From Paraburkholderia bryophila (lineage in GTDB: Bacteria > Pseudomonadota > Gammaproteobacteria > Burkholderiales > Burkholderiaceae): 64,000 nucleotides of DNA. A model generated the notes under the pieces. The model searched no databases. It worked only from the letters and a program-made list of their open reading frames with translations, and was not told where the DNA came from. A program made the position numbers and the translations under genes. The stretch is from contig NZ_QLTK01000003.1 in NCBI RefSeq assembly GCF_003269035.1, positions 62,001 to 126,000 on the forward strand. Reading direction: 5' to 3'. This document shows positions 16,796 through 25,801 of this stretch, one piece after another (positions within the stretch are counted from its first letter, which is position 1; each line of letters opens with the position of its first letter).

Positions 16796-17947
16796 TTATT
16801 TTCCGTATTGTTCGCAAATTTCATTGACCGCGCGGCAGACCCGCGTCACGTCGCCTTCGTTCATCTGCGTGAACAGCGGCAGCGTGACGGTGCTCGCGCC
16901 ATAGCGCTCGGCGTGCGGGAACATGCCTTCCCGGAAACCGCGCGCCTTGTAGAGCGAGAACAGATGGATCGCCGGGTAGTGCACACCCGTGCCGATGCCG
17001 CGCTCTTTCATTTCGCCCATGAAGCCCGCGCGGTCGATCGAGAGCTTGTCGAGCGGCAGCGTGACCAGGTACATGTGCCAGTTGCTGTTGTCGAAGTCCG
17101 CAAGCGGCAGGCCCAGGCCCAGCTTGACTGCGGCGCCCCCTTCGAAACCATCGAAGTAGGCCCGCGCCAGTTTGCGGCGCTGCGCGGTGAAGCGCTCGAT
17201 ATGCGGCAACTGACCGAGACCGACGCGCGCGGCGACGTCCGTCAGATTGTATTTACCGCCCAGCAGATCGCAGTCCATGCCGTCGAAGCCGGATCGCGTG
17301 ATGCCTTGCAGGCGGTACTTCTGCGCGAGGATCGCTTCTTCCTCGTTGTTGAGCACCAGTGCGCCGCCTTCGATCGAAGTCAGGTTCTTGTTCGCGTGGA
17401 AGCTGAACGACACGATGTCGCCCAGTTTGCCGATGCGCTCGCCGTTCCAGCTCGAGCCGAACGCCTGCGCGGCGTCTTCGATCACGCGCAGCTGGTGGGC
17501 GCGGGCGATCTCGTACAGCCGGTCCATATCGACCGGCAAGCCCGACAGAAACACCGGAATCAATGCCTTGGTGCGCGGCGTGATGGCCTTTTCGAGCAGA
17601 TCGAGATCGATATTGCGGGTGGCCGGATCGATGTCGACGAACACCGGCGTCGCGCCGACCTCATAGATGACGTTGCTGGTGGAGACCCACGACGCGGGCG
17701 TCGTGATGACTTCGTCGCCTTCGCCCACGCCGGCAATGCGCAGCCCGATTTCGAGCGTCGCCGTGCCGGAATTGAAGGTGCGCACCGGACGGCCGCCGCA
17801 GAACTCGGAGAGCGCCGCCTCGAACTTCTGGTTCTGCGGGCCGGTGGTGATCCACCCGGAGCGCAGGACCTCGGCAACACCCTGAATCGTTTCTTCATCG
17901 ATTTCGGGTTTCACAAACGGCAAAAACGGCACGGTTGGCTGGGTCAT
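16796..17947 (-). CDS. arnB: UDP-4-amino-4-deoxy-L-arabinose aminotransferase
   Basis: PLP-dependent aminotransferase of the DegT/DnrJ/EryC1 fold (383 aa) that converts UDP-4-keto-pentose to UDP-L-Ara4N with glutamate as donor. The PLP lysine lies in FSFHANKNLTSIEGG; ITTGPQNQKFE near the N terminus and GTGVHYPAIHLFSLYK near the C terminus are family hallmarks. First gene of the arnB-arnC-formyltransferase-decarboxylase-arnD run. A GAGCGAAG stretch upstream of the ATG may be its ribosome binding site. Confidence 0.94.
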   Translation of the reverse strand: MTQPTVPFLPFVKPEIDEETIQGVAEVLRSGWITTGPQNQKFEAALSEFCGGRPVRTFNSGTATLEIGLRIAGVGEGDEVITTPASWVSTSNVIYEVGATPVFVDIDPATRNIDLDLLEKAITPRTKALIPVFLSGLPVDMDRLYEIARAHQLRVIEDAAQAFGSSWNGERIGKLGDIVSFSFHANKNLTSIEGGALVLNNEEEAILAQKYRLQGITRSGFDGMDCDLLGGKYNLTDVAARVGLGQLPHIERFTAQRRKLARAYFDGFEGGAAVKLGLGLPLADFDNSNWHMYLVTLPLDKLSIDRAGFMGEMKERGIGTGVHYPAIHLFSLYKARGFREGMFPHAERYGASTVTLPLFTQMNEGDVTRVCRAVNEICEQYGK

Positions 17948-18194
17948 GAATGCTTCGCTCGATTGAAAGGGTTGTCAGCCAGAGGGCGCGCAGTAAACCA
18001 CAGAGTCCGCGCAAACCCAAGGCCACAACTAAAAAAGTGCAACCGCACAGCATACCGCGGTCAAGCTTATGTCTTGCTGAGCCGGCGTGGCGACACGCTC
18101 CGGGTTATCGCCGACGGCGTCTTTCGCCGCCTTTCGCCGTGCCCCGAACCGCCGGGCCACGCGGGCCACCGGGCAATAAACGGTAATAAACCGG

Positions 18195-18216
18195 GCCCGG
18201 CAAACCGCTGCCGGGC
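18195..18216 (-). terminator. Possible terminator or attenuating hairpin after the SMR gene
   Basis: A 7-bp perfect GC stem (18195-18201 with 18210-18216) lies just after the SMR stop and is followed on the minus strand by CCGGTTTATT. The U-tract is weak, so it may only partly separate arnT-SMR from the arnB run. Confidence 0.35.
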
Positions 18217-18224
18217 CGTGGCGC

Positions 18225-18596
18225 CTAGCTGCGCGCCAGGATCAGCACGCCGATCAGGATCACGCCGATCCCGATCAGCTTCTGCACCGACAGGACCTCG
18301 CCGAACAGATACCACGCGGCGAACGCATTGACCACGTAGCCGAGCGACAGCATCGGATAGGCGATCGACACGTCCACCCGCGACAGCCCGACGATCCACA
18401 CGACGAGGCTGATCACATAACAGGCCAGTCCGGCGATGATAGGCGGCTGTGTCGCGATCCGGAAACCGATGGGCAGGATGTTCGCACGGGTGAATTCGAA
18501 GTGTCCAACGGCATTCGTTCCGGCTTTGAGCAGCAACTGCGCGCAGGCGTTCAACGTCACGCCGGCGAGGATACAGAAGAGGGAAATCGGGTTCAT
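18225..18596 (-). CDS. SMR/EamA-type membrane protein, probable L-Ara4N-undecaprenyl flippase subunit
   Basis: Small multidrug-resistance-fold protein (123 aa) with four hydrophobic helices (about 5-25, 48-68, 75-97, 101-121). In the arn pathway ArnE and ArnF form the flippase that brings undecaprenyl-phosphate-L-Ara4N to the periplasm; here only one such gene is present, so it may work as a homodimer. The motifs VDVSIAYPMLSLGYVVNAFAAW and LIGIGVILIGV match ArnE/ArnF-type proteins. It lies between arnT and arnB, both on this strand, which is the main support for the role. Confidence 0.8.
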   Translation of the reverse strand: MNPISLFCILAGVTLNACAQLLLKAGTNAVGHFEFTRANILPIGFRIATQPPIIAGLACYVISLVVWIVGLSRVDVSIAYPMLSLGYVVNAFAAWYLFGEVLSVQKLIGIGVILIGVLILARS

Positions 18597-18621
18597 CGAA
18601 CGATCAGGTCCTGAGATGGGG

Positions 18622-20355
18622 TCACGGTTGCGGTTTTTCCAGCGCCGGCGCCGGCGTTGTGCCCGTGCCCGTGGGCGCGAGCGGCTTCGCGACCACGACC
18701 CGGCGCGAGTCCTGGGCGATCACCTGCATCGGCAAGCCGGTTTTGAGCAACTGGTCGTAAGTGGACGGCGGGATCAGTGCGAGTGCGTAGCGGTCGGCCT
18801 TCCAGCGCTCGACCCAGGCGTCGACGCTCGGCAGCCACTTCTGCGGTTCGACGGAAATGCCGAACGCCAGTTCGTCGGGGTGCGCGACCATGATCATCGT
18901 ATGGTCGACGTAGAACGGCAGCGTGTGGTCGAGCACGCCGACCGAATAGAACGGCGTGTCCGGCGGCAGTTTGGCGATTTCGGCCTTGATGGCGGGCGCG
19001 AGCGGCGCACCGGAACTCAGCCGGCCGAACACTTCGTGACCGGTGCCGGCGATCGTGCCGAGCAGCAGCCACGCCGCGCCGAACGTGGCGAGCGCGCCGA
19101 GGCCGCCGGCCCGGTTGCGGCGGTTCAGCCACAACGCCGTCAGCGTCAGCACGAACGCCACGCCGAGCGCCGCCAGCACCCAGCTACGATATTCGGCGTA
19201 CAGCTCGGTGGGATTGCGCGCGCTGCCGAAGCGCGTCATGAATAGCGCGGCGAACGCGGCCACGACGAGAAACAGCGCGTAGCCGGCCAGATGACGGCGC
19301 AACTGGTCGCGCGTGGCGAGCGGCAGGTACATGCCGATCACGAGCGCAATGGGCGGGGCGATAGGCAGCGTGTACGACAGCAGCTTGGAGTGCGACGCGC
19401 TGAAGAACAGGAAGATGAAGCCGGTCCAGACCAGCATCATCGTGACCGGCGCGAAGCCGTTCGGCTGGCGCGGCAGACGCAGCGCGTGGCGCAGGCTCTG
19501 CACGGTCACCGACAGCCACGGCAGGAAGCCCACCAGCAGCACCGGCACGAAGTAGTAGAACGGTCCCGGCCGGTTCTGCTCGGGCGTCAGATAGCGCTTG
19601 AACTGCTGGACGATGAAGAAGAAGTTCAGGAATTCGGGGTTGCGTTGCTGCACCAGCACGAACCACGGCGTCACGATCGCGAAGAACACGATCAGACCGC
19701 CGATCAGATGCAGACGCTTCCACACCGCCCAGTCGCGTGCGATCAGCGTGTAGAGCACCAGCACCGCGCCCGGCAGGATCAGGCCGACGAGGCCCTTGGA
19801 GAGCACCGCGAGCGCCATTGCGCCCCAGCACACCCACATCCACGCGCGCACGTTCGCGGTCGGCAGGTTGGGGCGCTGCGCGAGCAGCAGCGCGCACAGC
19901 GTCAGCTCCATCCAGAACGACAGGCCCATGTCGAGCGTGTTGAAGTGACCCATCAGGTTCCAGTACGGCGACGTGGCCAGCACGATCGCGGCGAACACGC
20001 CGGTCGCCGCGTTGAACACGCGCGCGCCCGTGAAGCCGATCAGCAGCACGCCGGCAAAGCCCGTCAGCGCCGTATAAAGCCGCGCCTGCCATTCGCCGAT
20101 GCCGAACCACGCGAACGTCAGTGCGTTCGCCCAGGTCTGCAGCGGCGGTTTCTCGAAGTACTTGTAGCCGTTGTAGCGCGGCGTGATCCAGTCGCCGGTG
20201 ACGAACATCTCGCGCGCCATTTCGGCGTAGCGGCCTTCGTCGCTCGGCAGCAGATGGCGCCAGCCGAGTGGCACGAACCAGATCGCGGCCAGAGCCAGCA
20301 GGAGCAGCAGGATCGTCGTGCGGTTGAGCGGTAGCCTCGACGGCATATCGTTCAT
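18622..20355 (-). CDS. arnT: Lipid A 4-amino-4-deoxy-L-arabinose transferase
   Basis: GT-C fold inner-membrane glycosyltransferase (577 aa) that transfers L-Ara4N from undecaprenyl phosphate to lipid A phosphates on the periplasmic side. After the first helix comes the essential acidic loop LPSDEGRYAEMAREM (about 36-50) and YKYFEKPPLQTW (about 64-75), both conserved in ArnT. About 12 hydrophobic helices follow, then a periplasmic C-terminal domain from about 445. Lipid A decorated this way resists polymyxins; published work in Burkholderia cenocepacia reports that the pathway is essential there. Confidence 0.92.
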   Translation of the reverse strand: MNDMPSRLPLNRTTILLLLLALAAIWFVPLGWRHLLPSDEGRYAEMAREMFVTGDWITPRYNGYKYFEKPPLQTWANALTFAWFGIGEWQARLYTALTGFAGVLLIGFTGARVFNAATGVFAAIVLATSPYWNLMGHFNTLDMGLSFWMELTLCALLLAQRPNLPTANVRAWMWVCWGAMALAVLSKGLVGLILPGAVLVLYTLIARDWAVWKRLHLIGGLIVFFAIVTPWFVLVQQRNPEFLNFFFIVQQFKRYLTPEQNRPGPFYYFVPVLLVGFLPWLSVTVQSLRHALRLPRQPNGFAPVTMMLVWTGFIFLFFSASHSKLLSYTLPIAPPIALVIGMYLPLATRDQLRRHLAGYALFLVVAAFAALFMTRFGSARNPTELYAEYRSWVLAALGVAFVLTLTALWLNRRNRAGGLGALATFGAAWLLLGTIAGTGHEVFGRLSSGAPLAPAIKAEIAKLPPDTPFYSVGVLDHTLPFYVDHTMIMVAHPDELAFGISVEPQKWLPSVDAWVERWKADRYALALIPPSTYDQLLKTGLPMQVIAQDSRRVVVAKPLAPTGTGTTPAPALEKPQP

Positions 20356-20639
20356 GGGTTTATTTAACCTGTTTGGCGACGCCGCGCGGGGCGGCGAAGC
20401 GGTGTTGTCTGGAAATGTCGGGAAACGGCGCCCGGCTCCGATGGCGCGCAGTGTACGTTATCGGCCCGGGCGCGGCCAGGTGCGCGGTCTGGCTGGCGGC
20501 GCGAACTTGCCGGATGGCGGGTAGGGAAACATCCGCCGGCTCGCTCAACGGCGCGCACGCGAGCCGGATCGACGCCACGCCGCCCCATGAGGGCGCCAGC
20601 CGGACATCAGGCGGACGCCACCCGGCGCGCACGGCCCTG

Positions 20640-21014
20640 CTAGCCTTCGATCAGCAGCGCGACCGCGACCTTGCGGCCCTCGGCCATCAGAATGTTGTAC
20701 GTGCGGCAGGCGGCCTTGAAGTCCATGGTTTCGACGCCGATGCGCTTCGCGGTCAGCGCGGCGGTCAGACGCGGGTGCGGAAAACGCAGCCGTTCGCCGC
20801 TGCCGAACACCACTACTTCGGGTTCGGCGTCCACCAGCATGGCGAAATGCTCGGCGCTCAACTGGTCGAACGAGGAGACGGGCCAAGGGATGACCGGCGC
20901 GTTGGGCAGCACGAGAATGCTGCCCGAATGACGCACCAGATTGATTTCGACGTAGTCGGCGCCGTAACCGGTGACGGTGTTGAGGGCGCCGCTGGCATCC
21001 TGATGTAATTTCAA
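20640..21014 (-). CDS. Mth938-like (DUF498/Xcc1710) domain protein, TTG start
   Basis: Small single-domain protein of the Mth938-like family (124 aa), related to the mitochondrial NDUFAF3 assembly factor; bacterial function is not settled. Pattern: GYGADYVEINLVRHSGSILVLP, then DAEPEVVVFGSGERLRFPHP and IGVETMDFKAACRTYNILMAEGRKVAVALL. There is no in-frame ATG at the expected place; TTG at 21014 gives the family's usual length and the expected KLHQD start, with CGGAA about 8 bases upstream. A TATAAT box is present on this strand at 21218-21213. Confidence 0.8.
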   Translation of the reverse strand: MKLHQDASGALNTVTGYGADYVEINLVRHSGSILVLPNAPVIPWPVSSFDQLSAEHFAMLVDAEPEVVVFGSGERLRFPHPRLTAALTAKRIGVETMDFKAACRTYNILMAEGRKVAVALLIEG

Positions 21015-21505
21015 ATTCGTATTCCGAAGTCGTCGTGGGACATCTTGCGAGGCGGTGACCCGGCCGCGTGGGACGCAGGCGGGGCGGGGCGACGCGAGTC
21101 GTGAAACACGAGAGGGCCGGTCCATTCCGCAGCGCGGCCCGCAACGCTCGAAGGGCCGAAAAGGCTTGCCGTTGCGGTTGGTGCATTGCGGAAGTCGGCC
21201 AAAATCCGCTAAATTATAACTTTTTAGCCGCCTTGCGGCGCCCCTCGCCGATCCGCCGCCACAAGCCGCGTTGACGATACGGGGCGCGACCCACCGGCTA
21301 CCTGCACCGGTTTTTCCGCTTTCGCACGCCTTTCGGCTGTATTTCGACCCACGGCCGGTCGGGCGGTGCAATCCGCGTCTGGCGGCCGTCGCCGGCCGAT
21401 GCGCGGGCGGACTGCGACCGAATCTTGACCGAATTCCCCGTATCGGCGAACCGCCCGGCGTTGCGCGCCCCGCGCCGGTTCGCCCAAGCCAACAACCAGG
21501 ATCCC
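21015..21505. other. Divergent intergenic region before the aminotransferase-hom-thrC operon
   Basis: No gene is supported in these 490 bases. An A/T-rich island (21201-21226) holds candidate -10 boxes in both directions: TATAAT on the minus strand (21218-21213) and TTGCGG-N18-TAAATT on the plus strand (21186-21215). If the latter is used, the operon has a leader of about 280 nt. I see no leader peptide or clear attenuator. Confidence 0.4.
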
Positions 21506-22756
21506 GTGCCCGCCGTGAAACCGATACTCAAATCCAACAAGTTGTTGAATGTCTGCTATGACATTCGCGGGCCTGTCCTCGAACATGCGAAACGGCTCGA
21601 GGAAGAGGGCCACCGCATCATCAAGCTGAACATCGGCAACCTCGCGCCGTTCGGTTTCGACGCACCGGACGAGATCATTCAGGACATGATCCTGAACCTG
21701 CCGGGTTCGTCGGGCTACTCCGATTCGAAGGGCGTGTTCGCCGCGCGCAAGGCGATCATGCATTACACGCAGCAAAAGGGCGTGCATGGCGTCGAGCTGG
21801 ATGACATCTACATCGGTAACGGCGCCTCCGAGCTGATCGTGATGGCGCTGCAAGGCCTGCTCAACGACGGCGACGAAGTCCTGCTGCCGGCGCCCGACTA
21901 CCCGCTGTGGACCGCCGGCGTGAGCCTGTCGGGCGGCACGCCGGTGCATTACATCTGCGACGAGTCGAACCGCTGGATGCCCGACCTCGACGACATCCGC
22001 GCGAAAATCACGCCGAATACGCGCGCGCTCGTCGTGATCAACCCGAACAATCCGACCGGCGCGCTGTATTCGGACGAACTGCTGCTCGGCCTGATCGAGA
22101 TCGCCCGCCAGCACGGCCTCGTGATCTTCGCCGACGAGGTCTACGACAAGATCGTCTACGACGGCAAGCAGCACACGGCGCTCGCGTCGCTGTCCGAAGA
22201 CGTGCTGACGGTCACCTTCAACAGCCTCTCGAAGAGCTACCGCGCCTGCGGCTACCGCGCCGGCTGGATGTTCATCTCGGGCCTCACCGCCGGCGAGAAC
22301 CGCCGCCACGCGAAAGACTATTTCGAAGGGCTCGGCATTCTGGCCTCCATGCGCCTGTGCCCGAACGTGCCCGGCCAGTACGCGATACAGACCGCGCTGG
22401 GCGGCTACCAGAGCATCAACGACCTGATCCTGCCGGGCGGTCGCCTGTACAAACAGCGCGAACTCGCGTATGACATGCTGACGGCGATCCCCGGCGTGAG
22501 CTGCGTGAAGCCCGAAGCGGCCCTCTACATGTTCCCGCGCCTCGACCCGAAGATTTACCCGATCCAGGACGACCAGCAGTTCATCCTCGATCTTCTGCTG
22601 GAAGAGCGCGTGCTGCTCGTGCAGGGCACCGGTTTTAACTGGAAGACGCCGGATCACTTCCGCGTCGTGTTCCTGCCGAACCTGGACGATCTCGCGGATT
22701 CGATCAACCGGATCGCGCGCTTCCTCGACGGTTACCGCAAGCGTCACGCCGCCTAG
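21506..22756 (+). CDS. alaA: AlaA-like glutamate-pyruvate aminotransferase
   Basis: PLP-dependent class I/II aminotransferase (416 aa) closely resembling E. coli AlaA, which makes alanine from pyruvate and glutamate. Hallmarks: KPILKSNKLLNVCYDIRGPVL at the N terminus, NIGNLAPFGFDAPDEI, VINPNNPTGALY, the PLP lysine in NSLSKSYRACGYRAGW and LYMFPRLDPKIYP. Start is GTG (21506), preferred over TTG at 21425 because CCAGGA lies at good spacing and the family begins there. It precedes hom and thrC on the same strand, a common beta-proteobacterial order. Confidence 0.88.
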   Translation: MPAVKPILKSNKLLNVCYDIRGPVLEHAKRLEEEGHRIIKLNIGNLAPFGFDAPDEIIQDMILNLPGSSGYSDSKGVFAARKAIMHYTQQKGVHGVELDDIYIGNGASELIVMALQGLLNDGDEVLLPAPDYPLWTAGVSLSGGTPVHYICDESNRWMPDLDDIRAKITPNTRALVVINPNNPTGALYSDELLLGLIEIARQHGLVIFADEVYDKIVYDGKQHTALASLSEDVLTVTFNSLSKSYRACGYRAGWMFISGLTAGENRRHAKDYFEGLGILASMRLCPNVPGQYAIQTALGGYQSINDLILPGGRLYKQRELAYDMLTAIPGVSCVKPEAALYMFPRLDPKIYPIQDDQQFILDLLLEERVLLVQGTGFNWKTPDHFRVVFLPNLDDLADSINRIARFLDGYRKRHAA

Positions 22757-22846
22757 CGCACAATGTGGAGCCGGGCGCGGCCAAGGCCGCGCCGCATCGC
22801 GCGCCACCCGTTTATTTTTCAACCTCTAATCGAAAACACACGCTGC

Positions 22847-24178
22847 ATGGAACCGATCAAAGTTGGACTGCTGGGCTTCGGCACGGTAGGCAGCGGCACC
22901 TTCACGGTACTGCGCCGCAATCAGGAAGAAATCAAACGCCGCGCGGGCCGCGGCATCGAGATCGCGCGCATTGCCGTGCGCAATCCCGCCAAAGCGACAG
23001 CGGCGCTCGGCACGGAAGCCGGCACGGTGGCGCTGACCGATGACTTCAACGCGGTGGTCGACGATCCGTCGATCGATATCGTGGCCGAAATGATCGGCGG
23101 CACGGGTGTGGCGCGCGATCTGGTGCTGCGCGCGATCAACAACCGCAAGCACGTGGTCACCGCCAACAAGGCGCTGCTCGCGGTGCACGGCACGGAAATC
23201 TTCGAAGCGGCGCGCGCCAACGGCGTGATGGTGTCGTTCGAGGCGGCGGTGGCGGGCGGCATTCCGATCATCAAGGCGCTGCGCGAAGGGCTCACGGCCA
23301 ATCGCATCCAGTACATCGCGGGCATCATCAACGGCACCACGAATTACATTCTGTCGGAAATGCGCGACCGCGGGCTCGACTTCGCGACCGCGCTGAAGGC
23401 CGCCCAGGAGCTGGGTTATGCCGAAGCCGACCCGACCTTCGACATCGAAGGCGTGGACGCCGCGCACAAGGCGACGATCATGAGCGCGATCGCGTTCGGC
23501 GTGCCGGTGCAGTTCGACCGCGCTTACGTGGAAGGCATCAGCAAGCTCGCGGCGATCGACATCAAATACGCCGAGGAACTCGGCTATCGCATCAAGCTGC
23601 TCGGTATCGCGCGCCGCACGGACAAGGGCATCGAATTGCGCGTGCACCCCACGCTGATCCCGGAGAAGCGTCTGCTGGCCAACGTGGAAGGCGCCATGAA
23701 CGCGGTCGTGGTGCACGGCGACGCCGTCGGCACCACGCTGTACTACGGCAAGGGCGCGGGCGCGGAGCCGACGGCGTCGGCCGTCGTCGCCGATCTGGTC
23801 GACGTGACGCGTCTGCATACGGCCGACCCGGAGCACCGCGTGCCGCATCTGGCGTTCCAGCCGGACAGCCTGTCGAGCACCCCGATCCTGCCGATCGACG
23901 AAGTGACGAGCGGTTACTACCTGCGTCTGCGGGTGGCGGACGTGACCGGCGTGCTGGCCGACATCACGCGCATTCTGGCGGACACGGGCATCTCGATCGA
24001 CGCATTGCTGCAAAAGGAATCGGAGCAGGTCGACGCGAACGGCAAGGGCGAAACCGACATCATCCTGATCACGCACGAAACGGTCGAAAAGCACGTCAAC
24101 GCCGCGATCGGAACGATCGAAGCATTGAGCACCGTTGTCTCGCAAGTCACGAAGCTGCGCATGGAAGCGCTGAACTAG
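22847..24178 (+). CDS. hom: Homoserine dehydrogenase
   Basis: NAD(P)-dependent enzyme (443 aa) that reduces aspartate semialdehyde to homoserine, the branch point to threonine and methionine. The Rossmann motif GLLGFGTVGSG is at 8-18; the catalytic domain includes NGTTNYIL and GYAEADPTFDIEGVDAAHK with its conserved Asp/Lys. A C-terminal ACT domain (about 355-443, starting YYLRLRVADVTGVLADIT) probably gives feedback inhibition by threonine. Not fused to aspartokinase. thrC starts 8 bases after its stop. Confidence 0.96.
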   Translation: MEPIKVGLLGFGTVGSGTFTVLRRNQEEIKRRAGRGIEIARIAVRNPAKATAALGTEAGTVALTDDFNAVVDDPSIDIVAEMIGGTGVARDLVLRAINNRKHVVTANKALLAVHGTEIFEAARANGVMVSFEAAVAGGIPIIKALREGLTANRIQYIAGIINGTTNYILSEMRDRGLDFATALKAAQELGYAEADPTFDIEGVDAAHKATIMSAIAFGVPVQFDRAYVEGISKLAAIDIKYAEELGYRIKLLGIARRTDKGIELRVHPTLIPEKRLLANVEGAMNAVVVHGDAVGTTLYYGKGAGAEPTASAVVADLVDVTRLHTADPEHRVPHLAFQPDSLSSTPILPIDEVTSGYYLRLRVADVTGVLADITRILADTGISIDALLQKESEQVDANGKGETDIILITHETVEKHVNAAIGTIEALSTVVSQVTKLRMEALN

Positions 24179-24186
24179 GCCGAACT

Positions 24187-25638
24187 ATGAACTATCTTTC
24201 CACGCGCGGCGCCGGAGCCGGCGAGCGCCACACCTTCTCCCAGATCCTGCTGGGCGGTCTCGCGAAAGACGGCGGCCTGTATCTGCCGGCCGACTATCCG
24301 CGCGTCACCGCCGACGAACTGGCGCGCTGGCGCACGCTGCCGTACGCGGACCTCGCGTTCGAGATCCTGTCGAAATTCAGCGACGACATTCCCGCCGAGG
24401 ACCTGCGCGCGCTGACCCGCAAGACCTACACGGCCGCGACCTATTGCAATGTGCGCGACGACGAAAGCGCCGCGCAGATTACGCCGCTCAAGACGCTCGG
24501 CGTCGAAAACGGCGCGCCGCTCGCGCTGCTCGAGTTGTCGAACGGGCCGACACTCGCGTTCAAGGACATGGCGATGCAGTTGATCGGCAACCTGTTCGAG
24601 TACGCGCTGGCCAAGCATGGCGAGACGCTCAACATTCTCGGCGCGACCTCGGGCGACACCGGCAGCGCCGCCGAATACGCCATGCGCGGCAAGCAGGGCA
24701 TCAGCGTGTTCATGCTGTCGCCGCACAAGAAAATGAGCGCGTTCCAGACGGCGCAGATGTACAGCCTGCAGGACCCGAACATTTTCAACATCGCGGTGGA
24801 GGGCGTGTTCGACGACGCGCAGGACATCGTCAAGGCGGTCTCGAACGACCACGCTTTCAAGGCGAAGCACAAGATCGGCACGGTCAATTCGATCAATTGG
24901 GCGCGGGTCGTCGCGCAGGTCGTGTACTACTTCAAGGGCTATTTCGCCGCGACGAAGTCGAACGACGAGCGCGTGTCGTTCACGGTGCCGTCGGGCAATT
25001 TCGGCAATGTGTGCGCGGGGCATATCGCGCGCATGATGGGTCTGCCGATCGAGAAGCTGGTGGTCGCCACGAATGAAAACGACGTGCTCGACGAGTTCTT
25101 CCGCACCGGCATCTATCGTGTGCGTAAGGCCGCCGAGACGTATCACACGAGCAGCCCGAGCATGGATATTTCGAAGGCCTCGAACTTCGAACGCTTCGTG
25201 TTCGATCTGCTGGGCCGCGATCCGGCGCGCGTGCTGCAACTGTTCCGCGACGTCGAGGAGAAGGGCGGTTTCGACCTCGCGGCGAGCGGCGATTTCGCGC
25301 GCGTGCAGGCGTTCGGTTTCGTGTCGGGCCGCAGCAGCCACGAGACCCGCGTGGCAACCATCCGCGACGTGTTCGAGCGTTACGGCACGATGATCGACAC
25401 GCACACGGCCGACGGCCTGAAGGTGGCGCGCGAGCATCTGCAGCCGGGTATTCCGATGATCGTGCTGGAGACGGCGCAGCCCATCAAGTTCGGCGAAACG
25501 ATCCGAGAAGCGCTGCTGCGCGAACCGGAGCGGCCGGCCGCGTTCGCGGGGCTGGAGTCGCTGCCGCAGCGGTTCGAAGTGCTGCCGGCGGATGCGCAGC
25601 GCGTGAAGGACTTCATCGTCGCGAAGACGGGCGGTTGA
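24187..25638 (+). CDS. thrC: Threonine synthase
   Basis: PLP enzyme (483 aa) that converts O-phosphohomoserine to threonine. It is the long, proteobacterial type: N-terminal domain MNYLSTRGAG, then the PLP lysine in LAFKDMAMQ (about 121-129), the phosphate-binding GATSGDTGSAAEYA and SGNFGNVCAGHIARMMGLP. Eight bases follow hom, consistent with one transcript. Together with hom it completes the homoserine-to-threonine route except for homoserine kinase, which is not in this window. Confidence 0.95.
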   Translation: MNYLSTRGAGAGERHTFSQILLGGLAKDGGLYLPADYPRVTADELARWRTLPYADLAFEILSKFSDDIPAEDLRALTRKTYTAATYCNVRDDESAAQITPLKTLGVENGAPLALLELSNGPTLAFKDMAMQLIGNLFEYALAKHGETLNILGATSGDTGSAAEYAMRGKQGISVFMLSPHKKMSAFQTAQMYSLQDPNIFNIAVEGVFDDAQDIVKAVSNDHAFKAKHKIGTVNSINWARVVAQVVYYFKGYFAATKSNDERVSFTVPSGNFGNVCAGHIARMMGLPIEKLVVATNENDVLDEFFRTGIYRVRKAAETYHTSSPSMDISKASNFERFVFDLLGRDPARVLQLFRDVEEKGGFDLAASGDFARVQAFGFVSGRSSHETRVATIRDVFERYGTMIDTHTADGLKVAREHLQPGIPMIVLETAQPIKFGETIREALLREPERPAAFAGLESLPQRFEVLPADAQRVKDFIVAKTGG

Positions 25639-25764
25639 GTCGCCGTGCCGCGGTGCGTGGGTCGGTCGACCATGCACCGTGGTTGCTGTCTGCGCATCGA
25701 CCGCGCCGCCAACCCCTAAAGCCCTCCATAACGCCCGGCTCCCCATGCCGTCCGCGTCGGCCGC

Positions 25765-25770
25765 TACAAT
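25765..25770 (+). promoter_or_regulatory. Putative -10 box of the moeA operon
   Basis: TACAAT lies 31 bases before moeA, in the AT-richer end of the thrC-moeA gap. No convincing -35 box is seen. Confidence 0.4.
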
Positions 25771-25801
25771 ATTCCTTTAACCTGCGGCTTCGAAACCAGA
25801 G

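Noticed and set aside
15854..18331. 825-codon open frame on the plus strand
   Set aside because: It lies antisense to arnC and arnB, which have clear family motifs. Its Arg/His/Asp/Gln-rich composition is typical of an antisense shadow in GC-rich DNA.
21425..21505. TTG start for the AlaA-like aminotransferase
   Set aside because: It adds 27 residues with no family counterpart; GTG at 21506 has a good ribosome binding site.
22763..22846. Longer N terminus for homoserine dehydrogenase
   Set aside because: The extra residues are Arg-rich and unlike the family; the ATG at 22847 begins the Rossmann motif at the expected distance.
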